Translations under genes and position numbers: made by a program | Part shown: positions 53,753 through 62,573 of the stretch, piece by piece | Position numbering within the stretch: position 1 is the first letter of the stretch | Layout: the number at the start of each line of letters is the position of its first letter | Assembly: GCA_016215465.1 (NCBI GenBank) | Contig: JACRJT010000021.1 | Span: 1-64,000 of the forward strand | Length of the DNA: 64,000 bases | From: Nitrososphaerota archaeon | GTDB taxonomy: Archaea; Thermoproteota; Nitrososphaeria; Nitrososphaerales; Nitrosopumilaceae | Direction: 5' to 3' | Notes under the pieces: generated by a model | Told to the model about the DNA's origin: nothing | Databases searched by the model: none | The model's input: the letters and a program-made list of their open reading frames with translations, nothing else

Positions 53753-54866
53753 AGAATTTGGCATAGTCTGGTTTTTTTGGAATTTCCTTTACATATGGTT
53801 TTGTTTCGGTTAGCATCTTGTTTATCAGCTCTAGTATTTTTGGGACGTTTTCTTTTGTTACGGATGAAATTGGAATCCATTTCTTGTTTTCGCCAAGGCC
53901 CAAATATTCTGCTCTTTCGACAATCTCTTCTGGGCTGATCAGGTCGGATTTGTTTAGTGCATAAATTATCTTGTCTTGGTCTACGTCTAACTCTGCCAGA
54001 GTTTTAAGGGAACTGCGGAATTTTTTACTCAATTCTAGCAATGTATTGCTCACATCTATAACCACAATTACTACTTCTGCATATTTGAGCTCCTCAAGCG
54101 TTGATTTGAAGGCCTCAACCATGTATGCTGGTAATTTACTGATGAATCCTACCGTATCTGAAATAAGAATCGGATTTTTATTAATTAGCATTTTTCTTGT
54201 GGTAGTTGAAAGAGTTGTAAACAGTTCGGGGCTTTCTTCCTTGGTTTCCCCAGTCAACAAGTTAAACAAGGTGGTCTTTCCGGCAGAGGTGTATCCAGCA
54301 AGCGAGATTGTCTTTAGGCCGACTCTTCTTCTTGCCTCTCTGTGTAGCGCCCGCTGTTTTCCTGACTTTGCAAGCTTTGTTCTAACACTTTTCATTCTAT
54401 TTTGAATATCATTTTGATATGCGTCTGCTTCGAACATTCCAATTCCCATAAATCCTGGTTGCTCACCCATCTTGGCCAGTCTGATTTTTTCTTTTGCTCG
54501 TGACATCTCATACCTGAGCTGTGCCAATTTTATCTGAAGGTGTGATTCATGACTAGCCGATCTTCTCTCAAAAATTTCTAAAATCAATGACTCTCTATCT
54601 ACGATGTTCATCTTTAGAGTTGAGGCAAGATTATAATTCTGACTCGGTTTTAGAATTTCGTCATAAATTATCACGTCTGGCTTTATTTTGTTGGCAAGCT
54701 CCTTGATTTCTGCAACCTTTCCTTCCCCAATACCAAATTTGTTCCTGTTGAGAAATTTCTGTCTGATTATTTTTTCTACCTTGTATCCCGCTGCCTCACA
54801 AAGACCTAATGCTTCTCTTATCGAGTTTTCATTATCGTATGTGATTAAAATTGCGGTTAGTGTCAT
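53742..54866 (-). CDS. hflX: GTPase HflX
   Basis: Ribosome-associated GTPase. The 374-aa product has the HflX N-terminal domain (about 1-110), a coiled linker (about 110-185) and the G domain with P-loop [10 protein letters not shown]3 DTVGF and G4 NKSD. In bacteria HflX rescues stalled ribosomes after heat stress. ATG 54866. Confidence 0.92.
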   Translation of the reverse strand: MTLTAILITYDNENSIREALGLCEAAGYKVEKIIRQKFLNRNKFGIGEGKVAEIKELANKIKPDVIIYDEILKPSQNYNLASTLKMNIVDRESLILEIFERRSASHESHLQIKLAQLRYEMSRAKEKIRLAKMGEQPGFMGIGMFEADAYQNDIQNRMKSVRTKLAKSGKQRALHREARRRVGLKTISLAGYTSAGKTTLFNLLTGETKEESPELFTTLSTTTRKMLINKNPILISDTVGFISKLPAYMVEAFKSTLEELKYAEVVIVVIDVSNTLLELSKKFRSSLKTLAELDVDQDKIIYALNKSDLISPEEIVERAEYLGLGENKKWIPISSVTKENVPKILELINKMLTETKPYVKEIPKKPDYAKFYED

Positions 54867-54879
54867 GGTGATAAAAATT

Positions 54880-55929
54880 TTACAGCTTGGGCTTTTTTAG
54901 TAGTTTTTCTATATTCATGTTAAGTACGATTTCCGCAATATCACTTGCGTATTCTGCAATTCTGATGATGTTTTCCGACATTCTTCTTATTCTATATGCT
55001 TCCTCTTCATCCTTTATTGACTTTATTGATTCCAGCATCTTTTTTTCATATTTTGATGCATCTGATGCTCTTTTGATTGCAAGCTCTGCCAGATTAAAAT
55101 CCTCCTTGAATAATGCAAGACATGCTTGATCCAAAACAGATACTGCAAAGTCATTTAGGTCTTCAATTTTTTCCATTATGTTATTTTTGATTGGTCTTTT
55201 GAATTCTAAAAGATCCTTTGTTATCAAAACTGCATGATCTCCGGTTCTCTCAATGTTTTTTACAATTAATCTATATCCAAGACACTGTCTCGCATTGGTA
55301 AATCCCATATCTTTTAACATGTATTCATTTTGAATTGCAATTTTTAACTGACGTATAATGTAAAAGCCAAATCTATCTACCTCATCGTCACTGTCGATTA
55401 CTTCTTTTGCAAGCTCGATATTTCCCTCTTTTACTGCAAGTAATGCATCCTTGAGCATTGATTTTGCTAGGTGAAGCATTCTTTTGAATGCTCCATCTAC
55501 TGACAGCTCTAAAAGATTTACAAGAACTTGAATTGTTATCCCATCAACAGAATCCGAAATAATTTCAGCACCCATTAACATTCCTTTGACTGCTGATTTG
55601 ATCGCGTTTCTTTGTCCTGGTTGAAGTCTGTCTGTTTTTGGTTTTATCTGAATTGTCTTGTATCCAAGAAAATACAATGATACAAGCTTACGTATTATGG
55701 CGGAATTTTCGTCATCTCTTGCAATTTCTAAAATGGCTTCTTCTGTTTGTATGGTCTTTGTTTGATCTTTTGCAGGAAGAATCTTGAGGCCTGATTTTCC
55801 TTGCCGCGTAATTGTGATTTGGTCTCCTTGCTTTAGGCCCAATTCTGTAATCCATTGCTTTGGCAAAGATACTATATATGATGACTTTCCGGTAAACTGT
55901 AAGCGTCTGGTCTCTTCACGTTCCTGCAT
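54880..55929 (-). CDS. AbrB-PhoU phosphate uptake regulator
   Basis: A 349-aa fusion of an N-terminal SpoVT/AbrB DNA-binding domain (about 8-52; [22 protein letters not shown]) and a PhoU-like helical domain (about 110-340). Such archaeal fusions are thought to link phosphate status to transcription. No pst transporter is in the window. Upstream of it is a very AT-rich divergent promoter. Confidence 0.87.
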   Translation of the reverse strand: MQEREETRRLQFTGKSSYIVSLPKQWITELGLKQGDQITITRQGKSGLKILPAKDQTKTIQTEEAILEIARDDENSAIIRKLVSLYFLGYKTIQIKPKTDRLQPGQRNAIKSAVKGMLMGAEIISDSVDGITIQVLVNLLELSVDGAFKRMLHLAKSMLKDALLAVKEGNIELAKEVIDSDDEVDRFGFYIIRQLKIAIQNEYMLKDMGFTNARQCLGYRLIVKNIERTGDHAVLITKDLLEFKRPIKNNIMEKIEDLNDFAVSVLDQACLALFKEDFNLAELAIKRASDASKYEKKMLESIKSIKDEEEAYRIRRMSENIIRIAEYASDIAEIVLNMNIEKLLKKPKL

Positions 55930-56052
55930 GAGTAAACGTATGGCTTGATCTATATAGATTTATAATAATTATATATAATTATTAAAAAATTAATAGAATC
56001 AAATCTGATAGTTTTGTGTTAGATAATAAACACGTTCCACACAAGTTTACAT
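55930..56052. promoter_or_regulatory. AT-rich divergent promoter between phoU-like and histidine kinase genes
   Basis: 123-nt gap with long A/T runs (about 55955-55990: TATAGATTTATAATAATTATATATAATTATT). TATA-like sequences exist on both strands. Confidence 0.4.
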
Positions 56053-57747
56053 GTGCTAAAGTCAATTAGGATTCCCGACGTACTCATAATTATTGCAGTA
56101 ATTGCATCTTTTTCTATAATACTGTATTCCTATGAAGAAGCAGAACAAAATCTTAAAGAAATTCTTTTGCAAAACCAAATTGAGCTCCAGTATGGCGCCA
56201 ACAAAGCAATAAAAATGAGCATAGAGTCTGATCTTAACTCATTAGCTCATGAGTTGCGTAACATTGTACAATATTATCACACTAACGATTATCTCATAAA
56301 TGAGCAGTCTAAAGCGATTATACAACAACAACTTGAAGAGATCAACAAAATCACTCCAACTAAAACATTCTTTGAAACTGACAAAGAATTTAAAATAATT
56401 TACAATATCAGTGGAGACAAAAACTCTCCAATTGGTCTTGATATTTCTAACCAACCATATGTACAGGAAATCAAACAAACAATGAAACCCTCTTTTTCAT
56501 CAGGTACTATGGGTTTAGATGGGAGTTTTCAAATAACTTTAGCATATCCCATTATTGACAAAAATAATGATCTACAAGGGATAATAGGAATTACATTTGA
56601 TCCGTCTCAATTTTTCAGTAAGCACGGAAACATATTTGACATCAATTCTGAATACCTGATAATAATAGATAATGATGCACAATTTATCATTGCGCCAAAG
56701 AACTCCATAATTGACGTAGTAGGTAAAAAATTCTATGATGCTGACGTGCAGCAGTTCTTACGCAATGATCCAAACACGATTAAACTTTTTGAAGATATGG
56801 TGAATGGAAATGCTGCTAAATATTACATAACTAAAACAGAATTGGGCGAAACCCTATCTACAGGTGTTCCTATCATAGTCGATGAAAAAACTGAATATTT
56901 TGCCTTAATCGTGGCTCGTACTGAATCGTTATATTCGGATGCAGAATCAACACTTCAAACAAATAGGCTAGTGTTGATCAGTTTTGCAGCCGCCTTGGTT
57001 GTGGGTATTATCTTATTTGCATTTAGCAGAGACAAACTTTTCAAAAAAGAAGCAGAAATTATCCAAATTAAAAAAGATCTGGAGATTGCAGAATACAAAT
57101 CGAAATCAGATAAACTTGCAGCGGTAGGAGAGCTTGCAGCAAGAATAGCACACGACCTAAGGAATCCACTCTCTGTGATTAGGGCAACATCGGAAATACT
57201 ACAAATGCAAAACAAGGACCTCTCCGAAAAGGAAAAAGAAACATTTGAGAAGCAAAAGAACGCCATTGACAGAATGTCTCATCAAATTGCCGAAGTATTG
57301 GATTTTGTAAGAAGTAATCCAGTAACAAAACAACCGGTAGAGTTTTCAAAAATGATCACTAATGTTCTCAATAGCATACTAGTTCCAAAACGTGTTAAGA
57401 TTATCAAGCCAGACAAAGATCTCGTCTTACAATGTGATCCTGCACAAATAGAAGCCGTTCTTGTTAATCTACTCAGAAACGCAATTGATGCAGTTGAAAA
57501 TGACGGAATTATATCGATAAAATTGTCTGAAGATCAAAATTACTATATCGTTTACATTGAAGACACTGGTCGTGGAGTGCCAGAAGAGAATCTGCAAAAA
57601 ATTTTTGAACCGTTATTTACAACAAAACAAAAAGGAACTGGTCTTGGACTTGCAAGCTGTAAAAATATTATAGAACAGCACGGTGGCACAATAATTGCAG
57701 AAAACAATCCCACCACTTTTACTATAAAGCTTCCAAAAAATAACTAG
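56053..57747 (+). CDS. Sensor histidine kinase
   Basis: A 564-aa membrane kinase: membrane helix (about 8-27), extracellular Cache-like sensor (about 30-290), second membrane helix (about 298-318), coiled segment, HisKA with phospho-His in ARIAHDLRNPLSVI (about residues 360-372) and HATPase with NLLRNAIDAV, EDTGRGVPEE and KGTGLGLA. No HAMP is obvious. GTG start 56053 (the ATG two bases earlier runs into TAA). No response regulator is adjacent, so it is an orphan kinase. Confidence 0.9.
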   Translation: MLKSIRIPDVLIIIAVIASFSIILYSYEEAEQNLKEILLQNQIELQYGANKAIKMSIESDLNSLAHELRNIVQYYHTNDYLINEQSKAIIQQQLEEINKITPTKTFFETDKEFKIIYNISGDKNSPIGLDISNQPYVQEIKQTMKPSFSSGTMGLDGSFQITLAYPIIDKNNDLQGIIGITFDPSQFFSKHGNIFDINSEYLIIIDNDAQFIIAPKNSIIDVVGKKFYDADVQQFLRNDPNTIKLFEDMVNGNAAKYYITKTELGETLSTGVPIIVDEKTEYFALIVARTESLYSDAESTLQTNRLVLISFAAALVVGIILFAFSRDKLFKKEAEIIQIKKDLEIAEYKSKSDKLAAVGELAARIAHDLRNPLSVIRATSEILQMQNKDLSEKEKETFEKQKNAIDRMSHQIAEVLDFVRSNPVTKQPVEFSKMITNVLNSILVPKRVKIIKPDKDLVLQCDPAQIEAVLVNLLRNAIDAVENDGIISIKLSEDQNYYIVYIEDTGRGVPEENLQKIFEPLFTTKQKGTGLGLASCKNIIEQHGGTIIAENNPTTFTIKLPKNN

Positions 57748-57785
57748 TTACACGTATTAATATTGCAAATTATCTGCAATTAACG

Positions 57786-58259
57786 ATGGATCAAGTTTTG
57801 AAGCTAAAGCATACCATTGATGCATTATTTGGAAATGGAGTTTCAAAATATCTACCAAAAGAAATCGAAATTACGTTTTCTAAAAAAACTGGAAGAATTA
57901 AAGAGGTTTATCACAATACCAGATTATTATGTACACTTAGAATCGATGGAGGTCTGGCAATAACTCCGTATTTTGCACAGATATTGATAAAAAGTAAAAA
58001 ATTTCATCAAAACTGCATCGAAATAGATGAAGACTCGAAACCTTTTGTGCAGGATGGCAAGTCAGTTTTCTGCAAACATGTTGTTTTAGCTGGTAAAAAT
58101 ATTATGATAGGTGCAGACGTTCCAGTACTTTACAAAGACAAAGTAATTGCAGTCGGACGAGCAGTCGTAAACTCAGAAATGATGATGACTCTCAAAAGGG
58201 GGGTCGCGATCAAAGTTCGCGATAGTTTAAAATCTGGTTTGGAGGAAAAGACATCATGA
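57786..58259 (+). CDS. PUA-domain RNA-binding protein
   Basis: A 157-aa protein with a PUA domain at about 75-150 (FVQDGKSVFCKHVVLAG...GADVPVLYKDKVIAVGRAV), as in tRNA-guanine transglycosylases and pseudouridine synthases. The N-terminal part has no catalytic motif. It overlaps the NAC gene by 4 nt (ATGA); this pairing suggests a role near the ribosome or translation. Confidence 0.82.
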   Translation: MDQVLKLKHTIDALFGNGVSKYLPKEIEITFSKKTGRIKEVYHNTRLLCTLRIDGGLAITPYFAQILIKSKKFHQNCIEIDEDSKPFVQDGKSVFCKHVVLAGKNIMIGADVPVLYKDKVIAVGRAVVNSEMMMTLKRGVAIKVRDSLKSGLEEKTS

Positions 58260-58600
58260 TGCGAGGTGGCGGTAATCGTGAAATGCGAAGGATGATGGAC
58301 AAAATGGGTTTGGACATGAAAGAGCTCTCAAATGTCCAAGAGGTAATTATAAAGACAGACAAAAAAGAGATCATAATTTCCAAGCCCTCCGTTACCGAAA
58401 TGAAGGCTAAAGATAATTCAATTTTTCAAGTGATAGCAACAAGTTATGAGGAAAAAGAACTGGAGGTTCCAATATTCTCAGAAGAAGACATTATGCTTGT
58501 GTGCCAGCAAGCAAACGTTTCACCAGAGGCCGCAACAAATGCGCTAATTGAGACAAAAGGCGATCTTGCAAGGGCAATCCTACTTTTGAGTACGAAATGA
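58256..58600 (+). CDS. nac: Nascent polypeptide-associated complex protein (alpha-NAC)
   Basis: Homodimeric ribosome-associated chaperone. The 114-aa product has an N-terminal Met/Arg-rich ribosome contact (MMRGGGNREMRRMMDKMG), a NAC beta-barrel (about 25-75) and a C-terminal UBA domain (EEDIMLVCQQANVSPEAATNALIETKGDLARAI). Confidence 0.93.
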   Translation: MMRGGGNREMRRMMDKMGLDMKELSNVQEVIIKTDKKEIIISKPSVTEMKAKDNSIFQVIATSYEEKELEVPIFSEEDIMLVCQQANVSPEAATNALIETKGDLARAILLLSTK

Positions 58601-58637
58601 ATAATTTAATTAACGGGTTCAAAGGGTTTTTAGCTAT

Positions 58638-58988
58638 ATGAAGGAAGCCGCACAAACCACAATTGCAGACTCCAAAGTAAGTAAGATAATTAAATCATTA
58701 TCTGAACTTGAGACTAACATCGATTCCTTAAACGAAAAGGTATCCGACATCAAAAAAACGCTAACTTCCAAGACACAAATTGAGCTTGAATCACTAAAAA
58801 CTCAAGTGACTCAAATGGCAATTAAAGAGGCTGAATCCATAATCTCAGAAACCAAGGCAAAGGCAGAACGACAATCAAAAAAGATTGCCACAGAAGGTGA
58901 TGCAAAACTGACCAAGCTCAAAAGCACAGTTGAATCCTCATTTAACGAGGCAGTAGACAGCGTAGTTTCAACGATTCTAAAGTCATAA
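58638..58988 (+). CDS. Coiled-coil protein, possible A-type ATP synthase subunit H
   Basis: A 116-aa, almost wholly helical, Lys/Ser-rich protein. The pattern of a long helix with Ala/Glu/Lys and a C-terminal 'AVDSVVSTILKS' resembles the peripheral stalk subunit H of archaeal A-type ATP synthases, but such sequences are low in information. No other ATP synthase genes are nearby. It is a real gene by spacing and composition; function uncertain. Confidence 0.6.
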   Translation: MKEAAQTTIADSKVSKIIKSLSELETNIDSLNEKVSDIKKTLTSKTQIELESLKTQVTQMAIKEAESIISETKAKAERQSKKIATEGDAKLTKLKSTVESSFNEAVDSVVSTILKS

Positions 58989-59011
58989 AGCCTTAAATCC
59001 AAAAGATCATC

Positions 59012-59674
59012 TTGTATAGCATCAGCGCATTAGAACACTGTCGTATTGGCGTTGCTACCACCTATGGTAAATCTTACTTTCAATTCGTCAAAACACTCAA
59101 AACATTAAATGTAAAATATGATTCTCTACTCCCAGACGAGATTGAAAGTTATTCAGGAAATCTTATACTTACGACAACAGAGGAATCACCAAAATTTGCA
59201 AACCAGCCAATACTGTATGAGGAAATCCTAAAAGAAGATCCAACTGTAATTCAGGGAATAATAATTGAAATGCTAGATTCTGGGCTAAATGATAATGAGC
59301 TTTTAATTGGCATTGATCCTGGACAACGAATAGGCCTTTCAGTTCTGTATTTTGGCAAAGAAATTGAAAGAGGACTGTATAATTCGCCAGAGGATCTTGC
59401 AAACCACGTTGCTAAAATTCTTGGGGGGCTAAAGGCTGAGCGAAAAATAATCAAAATAGGAAACGGTAACATGCAGGTTACAAAACAAATTACGACTCTT
59501 CTTAACCTTAGATTCTGCTCTCACTTTGAACTGGAATTAGTAGATGAGCGTAAAACCACTAAAAAAATCAAAAACTATAACAAACGTGGTGAGCGTGATA
59601 TGATGTCCGCAAAATTCATTACGCAACGAGAGGGATACAGGCGTTTTGTCCTACCACTTTCAAGAACTGGCTGA
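59012..59674 (+). CDS. RNase H-fold (RuvC-like) protein of unknown function
   Basis: A 220-aa protein. Residues ~93-215 look like a RuvC/YqgF-type RNase H fold: IGIDPGQRIGLSVLYFGKEIE at the first strand with the catalytic-type Asp, a downstream ELELVDERKT (Glu/Asp) and a C-terminal ERDMMSAKFI that could bring a third acidic residue. The N-terminal ~90 residues are unlike known nucleases. TTG start 59012. It may be a Holliday-junction or structure-specific nuclease, or an inactive relative. Confidence 0.6.
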   Translation: MYSISALEHCRIGVATTYGKSYFQFVKTLKTLNVKYDSLLPDEIESYSGNLILTTTEESPKFANQPILYEEILKEDPTVIQGIIIEMLDSGLNDNELLIGIDPGQRIGLSVLYFGKEIERGLYNSPEDLANHVAKILGGLKAERKIIKIGNGNMQVTKQITTLLNLRFCSHFELELVDERKTTKKIKNYNKRGERDMMSAKFITQREGYRRFVLPLSRTG

Positions 59675-59910
59675 TTTTTGCTAAAAATTAATTTCAAAAA
59701 CGCAAAAAATTCACGCCTAAATCGCTAAAATATCATGCGTAGAAAAAACGTTAGATATTTATATAACTTGACGATTTTTTGTCAAATTGATCAAGCTAAT
59801 TGCCAAGATCAACTATAATTTTTATATAATTTATGTAAAAATTATGTAAAAAATATGGATCCATCCTTAAATATTTGCGATTCCTATATCATATTACAAG
59901 TGAATAAAAC
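59675..59910. promoter_or_regulatory. AT-rich intergenic region before the zinc-ribbon gene
   Basis: 236 nt of strongly AT-rich DNA. It contains an inverted repeat TTGAC...GTCAA (59768-59785), a direct repeat ATGTAAAAA (59840-59860 region) and a TATA-like TTAAATATTT (about 59864) before ATG 59911. No ORF. Confidence 0.35.
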
Positions 59911-60351
59911 ATGACATGTAAAGGAATCTGCTCTAGATACAAGGCACAAAAGCCAGTAGGAACTGGACGTTATGCTTCAGGACAGAGACGATGTCAAATT
60001 TGTGAAATCTTCATCAAATGGGAAGGCCTTTGGTGTCCATGCTGCGGTTATAGATTGAGAACAAAACCACGAAATCTCAAGTATAAAGCCAAGCTACGTG
60101 CCAGAGTAGAAGCCGAAGCCCAAGAGGCAATAGCAGTACAACCAAACATTGAGGTGGCAGAAGAGATAACAGCAACAAAAGTAAAAAGAACAAGAAAATC
60201 CAAAACTGCAACCAAAGTTAAAGCTGATGCTAAACAAGCAATACAGCCAAGCACTGAGGTAACAGCAACAAAAGTAAAAAGAACAAGAAAATCCAAAGCC
60301 GCAATCGAAGTTGAAACTGGTGCTCAAGAAGCGATATCAATAAAGGCATAG
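59911..60351 (+). CDS. Zinc-ribbon protein with Lys/Arg-rich repeated tail
   Basis: A 146-aa protein. Residues 1-55 hold a Cys-rich module (MTCKGICSRYKA, CQICEIFIKWEGLWCPCCGYRLR), a family seen in many copies in this phylum. Residues 60-146 form a charged tail with two copies of TATKVKRTRKSK, similar to basic DNA- or RNA-binding tails. Likely a nucleic-acid-binding protein. ATG 59911. Confidence 0.7.
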   Translation: MTCKGICSRYKAQKPVGTGRYASGQRRCQICEIFIKWEGLWCPCCGYRLRTKPRNLKYKAKLRARVEAEAQEAIAVQPNIEVAEEITATKVKRTRKSKTATKVKADAKQAIQPSTEVTATKVKRTRKSKAAIEVETGAQEAISIKA

Positions 60352-60370
60352 ATCTCTATTCAAGAAAGTA

Positions 60371-60706
60371 ATGTCAAGTTCTGACTACAGTAAGATAACT
60401 GTGGAAACAGAAAATCGGAAATTCGATGTCAAAATTGGAAAGTACGACAACGGTTTTTTTATTTCTATAACTGAAGGCATCAATAATCTTGGCGCAATGA
60501 TGATATCTGTTGGGACGGGTCCATCACCTAGCACATCAACAATAATTCCTGCAAGAACAGACGCACTTTTCCTAAAACTGATCTCTCAAAAACTAGCATC
60601 GTACGTAAAAGGAGTATGTGTTGTTTCATTATTCACACAAAAGGAACTTGGCGCAAATCCAGGTAAAGTTCTAATTGAGAAAATTACTGAGGCAATTCGA
60701 GAATGA
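60371..60706 (+). CDS. Small protein coupled to the UbiD-family gene
   Basis: A 111-aa alpha/beta protein with the loop 'SVGTGPSPSTSTIIPART'. No known family. Its last codons overlap the ubiD-like ATG by 4 nt (ATGA), so the two are translated together; it may be a subunit or maturation partner of that enzyme. No signal peptide. Confidence 0.65.
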   Translation: MSSSDYSKITVETENRKFDVKIGKYDNGFFISITEGINNLGAMMISVGTGPSPSTSTIIPARTDALFLKLISQKLASYVKGVCVVSLFTQKELGANPGKVLIEKITEAIRE

Positions 60707-62031
60707 CTGATATCCGCACTTTCATTGAGAAAATAAAAAAAACAGGGCAGTTATCTATTATAAAAAAGAATGTTTCTACAAAATATGAAATTGCGGCAGT
60801 TACGGCAAAAGTGGATGGAGCAAATGCGATTCTCTTTGAGAATATTAAGGAAAGCAAGTTACGCCTTGTTGCAAACTTGGTTGGCACAAGAGCAAGATTT
60901 GCAAATGCTATATCTGCAACGGAATTGACAATTCACAATAAAATGATATCGGCAATAGAAAATGCAAAAAAACCTAAAATTATTCCAGATGGGAAATTCC
61001 TGGAAAATTCTTCTAAGGATCTGTCAATTCTTCCAATAGTGACCCACTTTGAAAAGGAGTCAGGACCATTTATCACATCATCAATAATCTACACGTTAAA
61101 TCAGGAAAAAAAGGCACAAAACTCATCATTTCACAGACTGATGCCATTAGATAAGACTCATTTTTCCATACGAATGGTGGAAGGAAGACACCTTCATAGA
61201 ACATTTGTGCATGCAAAAGAACACGGTGAGGATCTCAAAGTAGCAATAACTATTGGCGTTCATCCTGCAGTATCAATCGCTGGTGCATATCAGGCAGAAT
61301 GGGGCGAAGACGAACTGGAAATAGCAAACTCGCTTTTGGCAGGAAAACTCACGCTCACAAAACTGCCATATTCTGGCATGAAGGTGCCGTCTGGTGCAGA
61401 AATCGTACTGGAAGGAAAAATACTGCAAGATAAAACCCACAAAGAATGGATGGTTGAGATGCTGCGAACCTATGATTTTGCAAGAGACCAACCTGTCTTT
61501 GAGCTTGAAAATCTATATTATAGGAATAATGCAATTTTCCATGATGTTCTGGCAGGGTATTCTGAACATAGACTGCTAATGGGAATGCCAATTGAAGCAA
61601 AACTTAACCGTGATGTCAAAAAAATAATTCCGCAAACAAAACAGGTGGTAATGACAAATGGCGGATGTAACTGGTTGCATGCAGTAGTGCAAATTTCAAA
61701 AAAGAAAGACGCTGATGCAAAAAAAGCAATTGAACAGACATTCGCAGCTCATCGCTCGCTTAAGATGGTAACAATAGTGGATGACGACATTGACCCGTCT
61801 GATCCAGTTCAGGTGGAATATGCAATGGCAACAAGATTCCAGGCTGATAAGAACCTTACAATAATTGAAAAGGTAAGAGGTTCAAGTCTTGATCCATCTA
61901 GTGATCAAAAGAACCTGCTTACTGCAAAGCTTGGAATTGATGCAACCAGACCTATGTCAAAACGACCAGAGGGATTCGAGATAGCAAAGATTCCAAGAGG
62001 AAATAAAATTTCACTTAAAGACTATTTGTGA
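60703..62031 (+). CDS. UbiD-family decarboxylase (candidate anhydromevalonate phosphate decarboxylase)
   Basis: A 442-aa prenyl-FMN-dependent decarboxylase. UbiD features: substrate/cofactor region with His/Arg (EGRHLHRTFVH), Glu-rich AEIVLEG strand, and 'TKLPYSGMKVPSGAE'. Archaeal UbiD homologues act in the modified mevalonate pathway, decarboxylating trans-anhydromevalonate phosphate to isopentenyl phosphate; that is the likely role here, though substrate assignment is inference. The prenyltransferase for the cofactor (UbiX) is not in view. ATG 60703. Confidence 0.8.
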   Translation: MTDIRTFIEKIKKTGQLSIIKKNVSTKYEIAAVTAKVDGANAILFENIKESKLRLVANLVGTRARFANAISATELTIHNKMISAIENAKKPKIIPDGKFLENSSKDLSILPIVTHFEKESGPFITSSIIYTLNQEKKAQNSSFHRLMPLDKTHFSIRMVEGRHLHRTFVHAKEHGEDLKVAITIGVHPAVSIAGAYQAEWGEDELEIANSLLAGKLTLTKLPYSGMKVPSGAEIVLEGKILQDKTHKEWMVEMLRTYDFARDQPVFELENLYYRNNAIFHDVLAGYSEHRLLMGMPIEAKLNRDVKKIIPQTKQVVMTNGGCNWLHAVVQISKKKDADAKKAIEQTFAAHRSLKMVTIVDDDIDPSDPVQVEYAMATRFQADKNLTIIEKVRGSSLDPSSDQKNLLTAKLGIDATRPMSKRPEGFEIAKIPRGNKISLKDYL

Positions 62032-62048
62032 CGTTTTTAGGCAAATTT

Positions 62049-62411
62049 TCAAAGTTGAATGTTCAGACTTTGAATTTTTTTAATAATTTCATCATGGTTT
62101 GCTTCCACATCTAATGAGAAAATAAGTAATCCGTCATCTAGGAACAGCGTTACCAATTTTACGTATTCTTTGGCAGTTATCATCCAATTTGTCTTGCCTA
62201 GTGGTCCATCAAACATTTCTTCCATGTTTGCTTTGACTGATGCGTAATAGTGCGCCAAATTTCCTAGCTCTGCATCAAGAAGTGGCTTCTTGCCCTGATG
62301 CCTTGCAAATGCGATTAGCTTTCTATCTTTGATCCTTCCAACGAATCGTATTGAATCATCTATTGCTAGGACTTCATTGCAGGCTACAAGCGGAGTAATC
62401 TGTTTACTCAT
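62049..62411 (-). CDS. DUF6659-like protein
   Basis: A 120-aa protein with the segments 'VLAIDDSIRFVGRIKDRKLIAF' and 'YYASVKANMEEMFDGPLG', matching in style a thaumarchaeal family with a roadblock/profilin-like fold. These are numerous in the phylum and of unknown role, possibly sensory or GTPase-related. ATG 62411. Convergent with the ubiD-like gene. Confidence 0.6.
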   Translation of the reverse strand: MSKQITPLVACNEVLAIDDSIRFVGRIKDRKLIAFARHQGKKPLLDAELGNLAHYYASVKANMEEMFDGPLGKTNWMITAKEYVKLVTLFLDDGLLIFSLDVEANHDEIIKKIQSLNIQL

Positions 62412-62573
62412 AGGTATTGCTCCAGAAAATGTTCCAATTTAATATTATTGTATGCCTTTCCAAGCTGAGTTTCTACCTCTTTTTAAAAGCCTTTTAACAA
62501 TTAAACAACAATCAATTCCTAGACTGGCAATCTACTTATGTAATTAATAGATAAACCAAATGCCCTGATCTGT

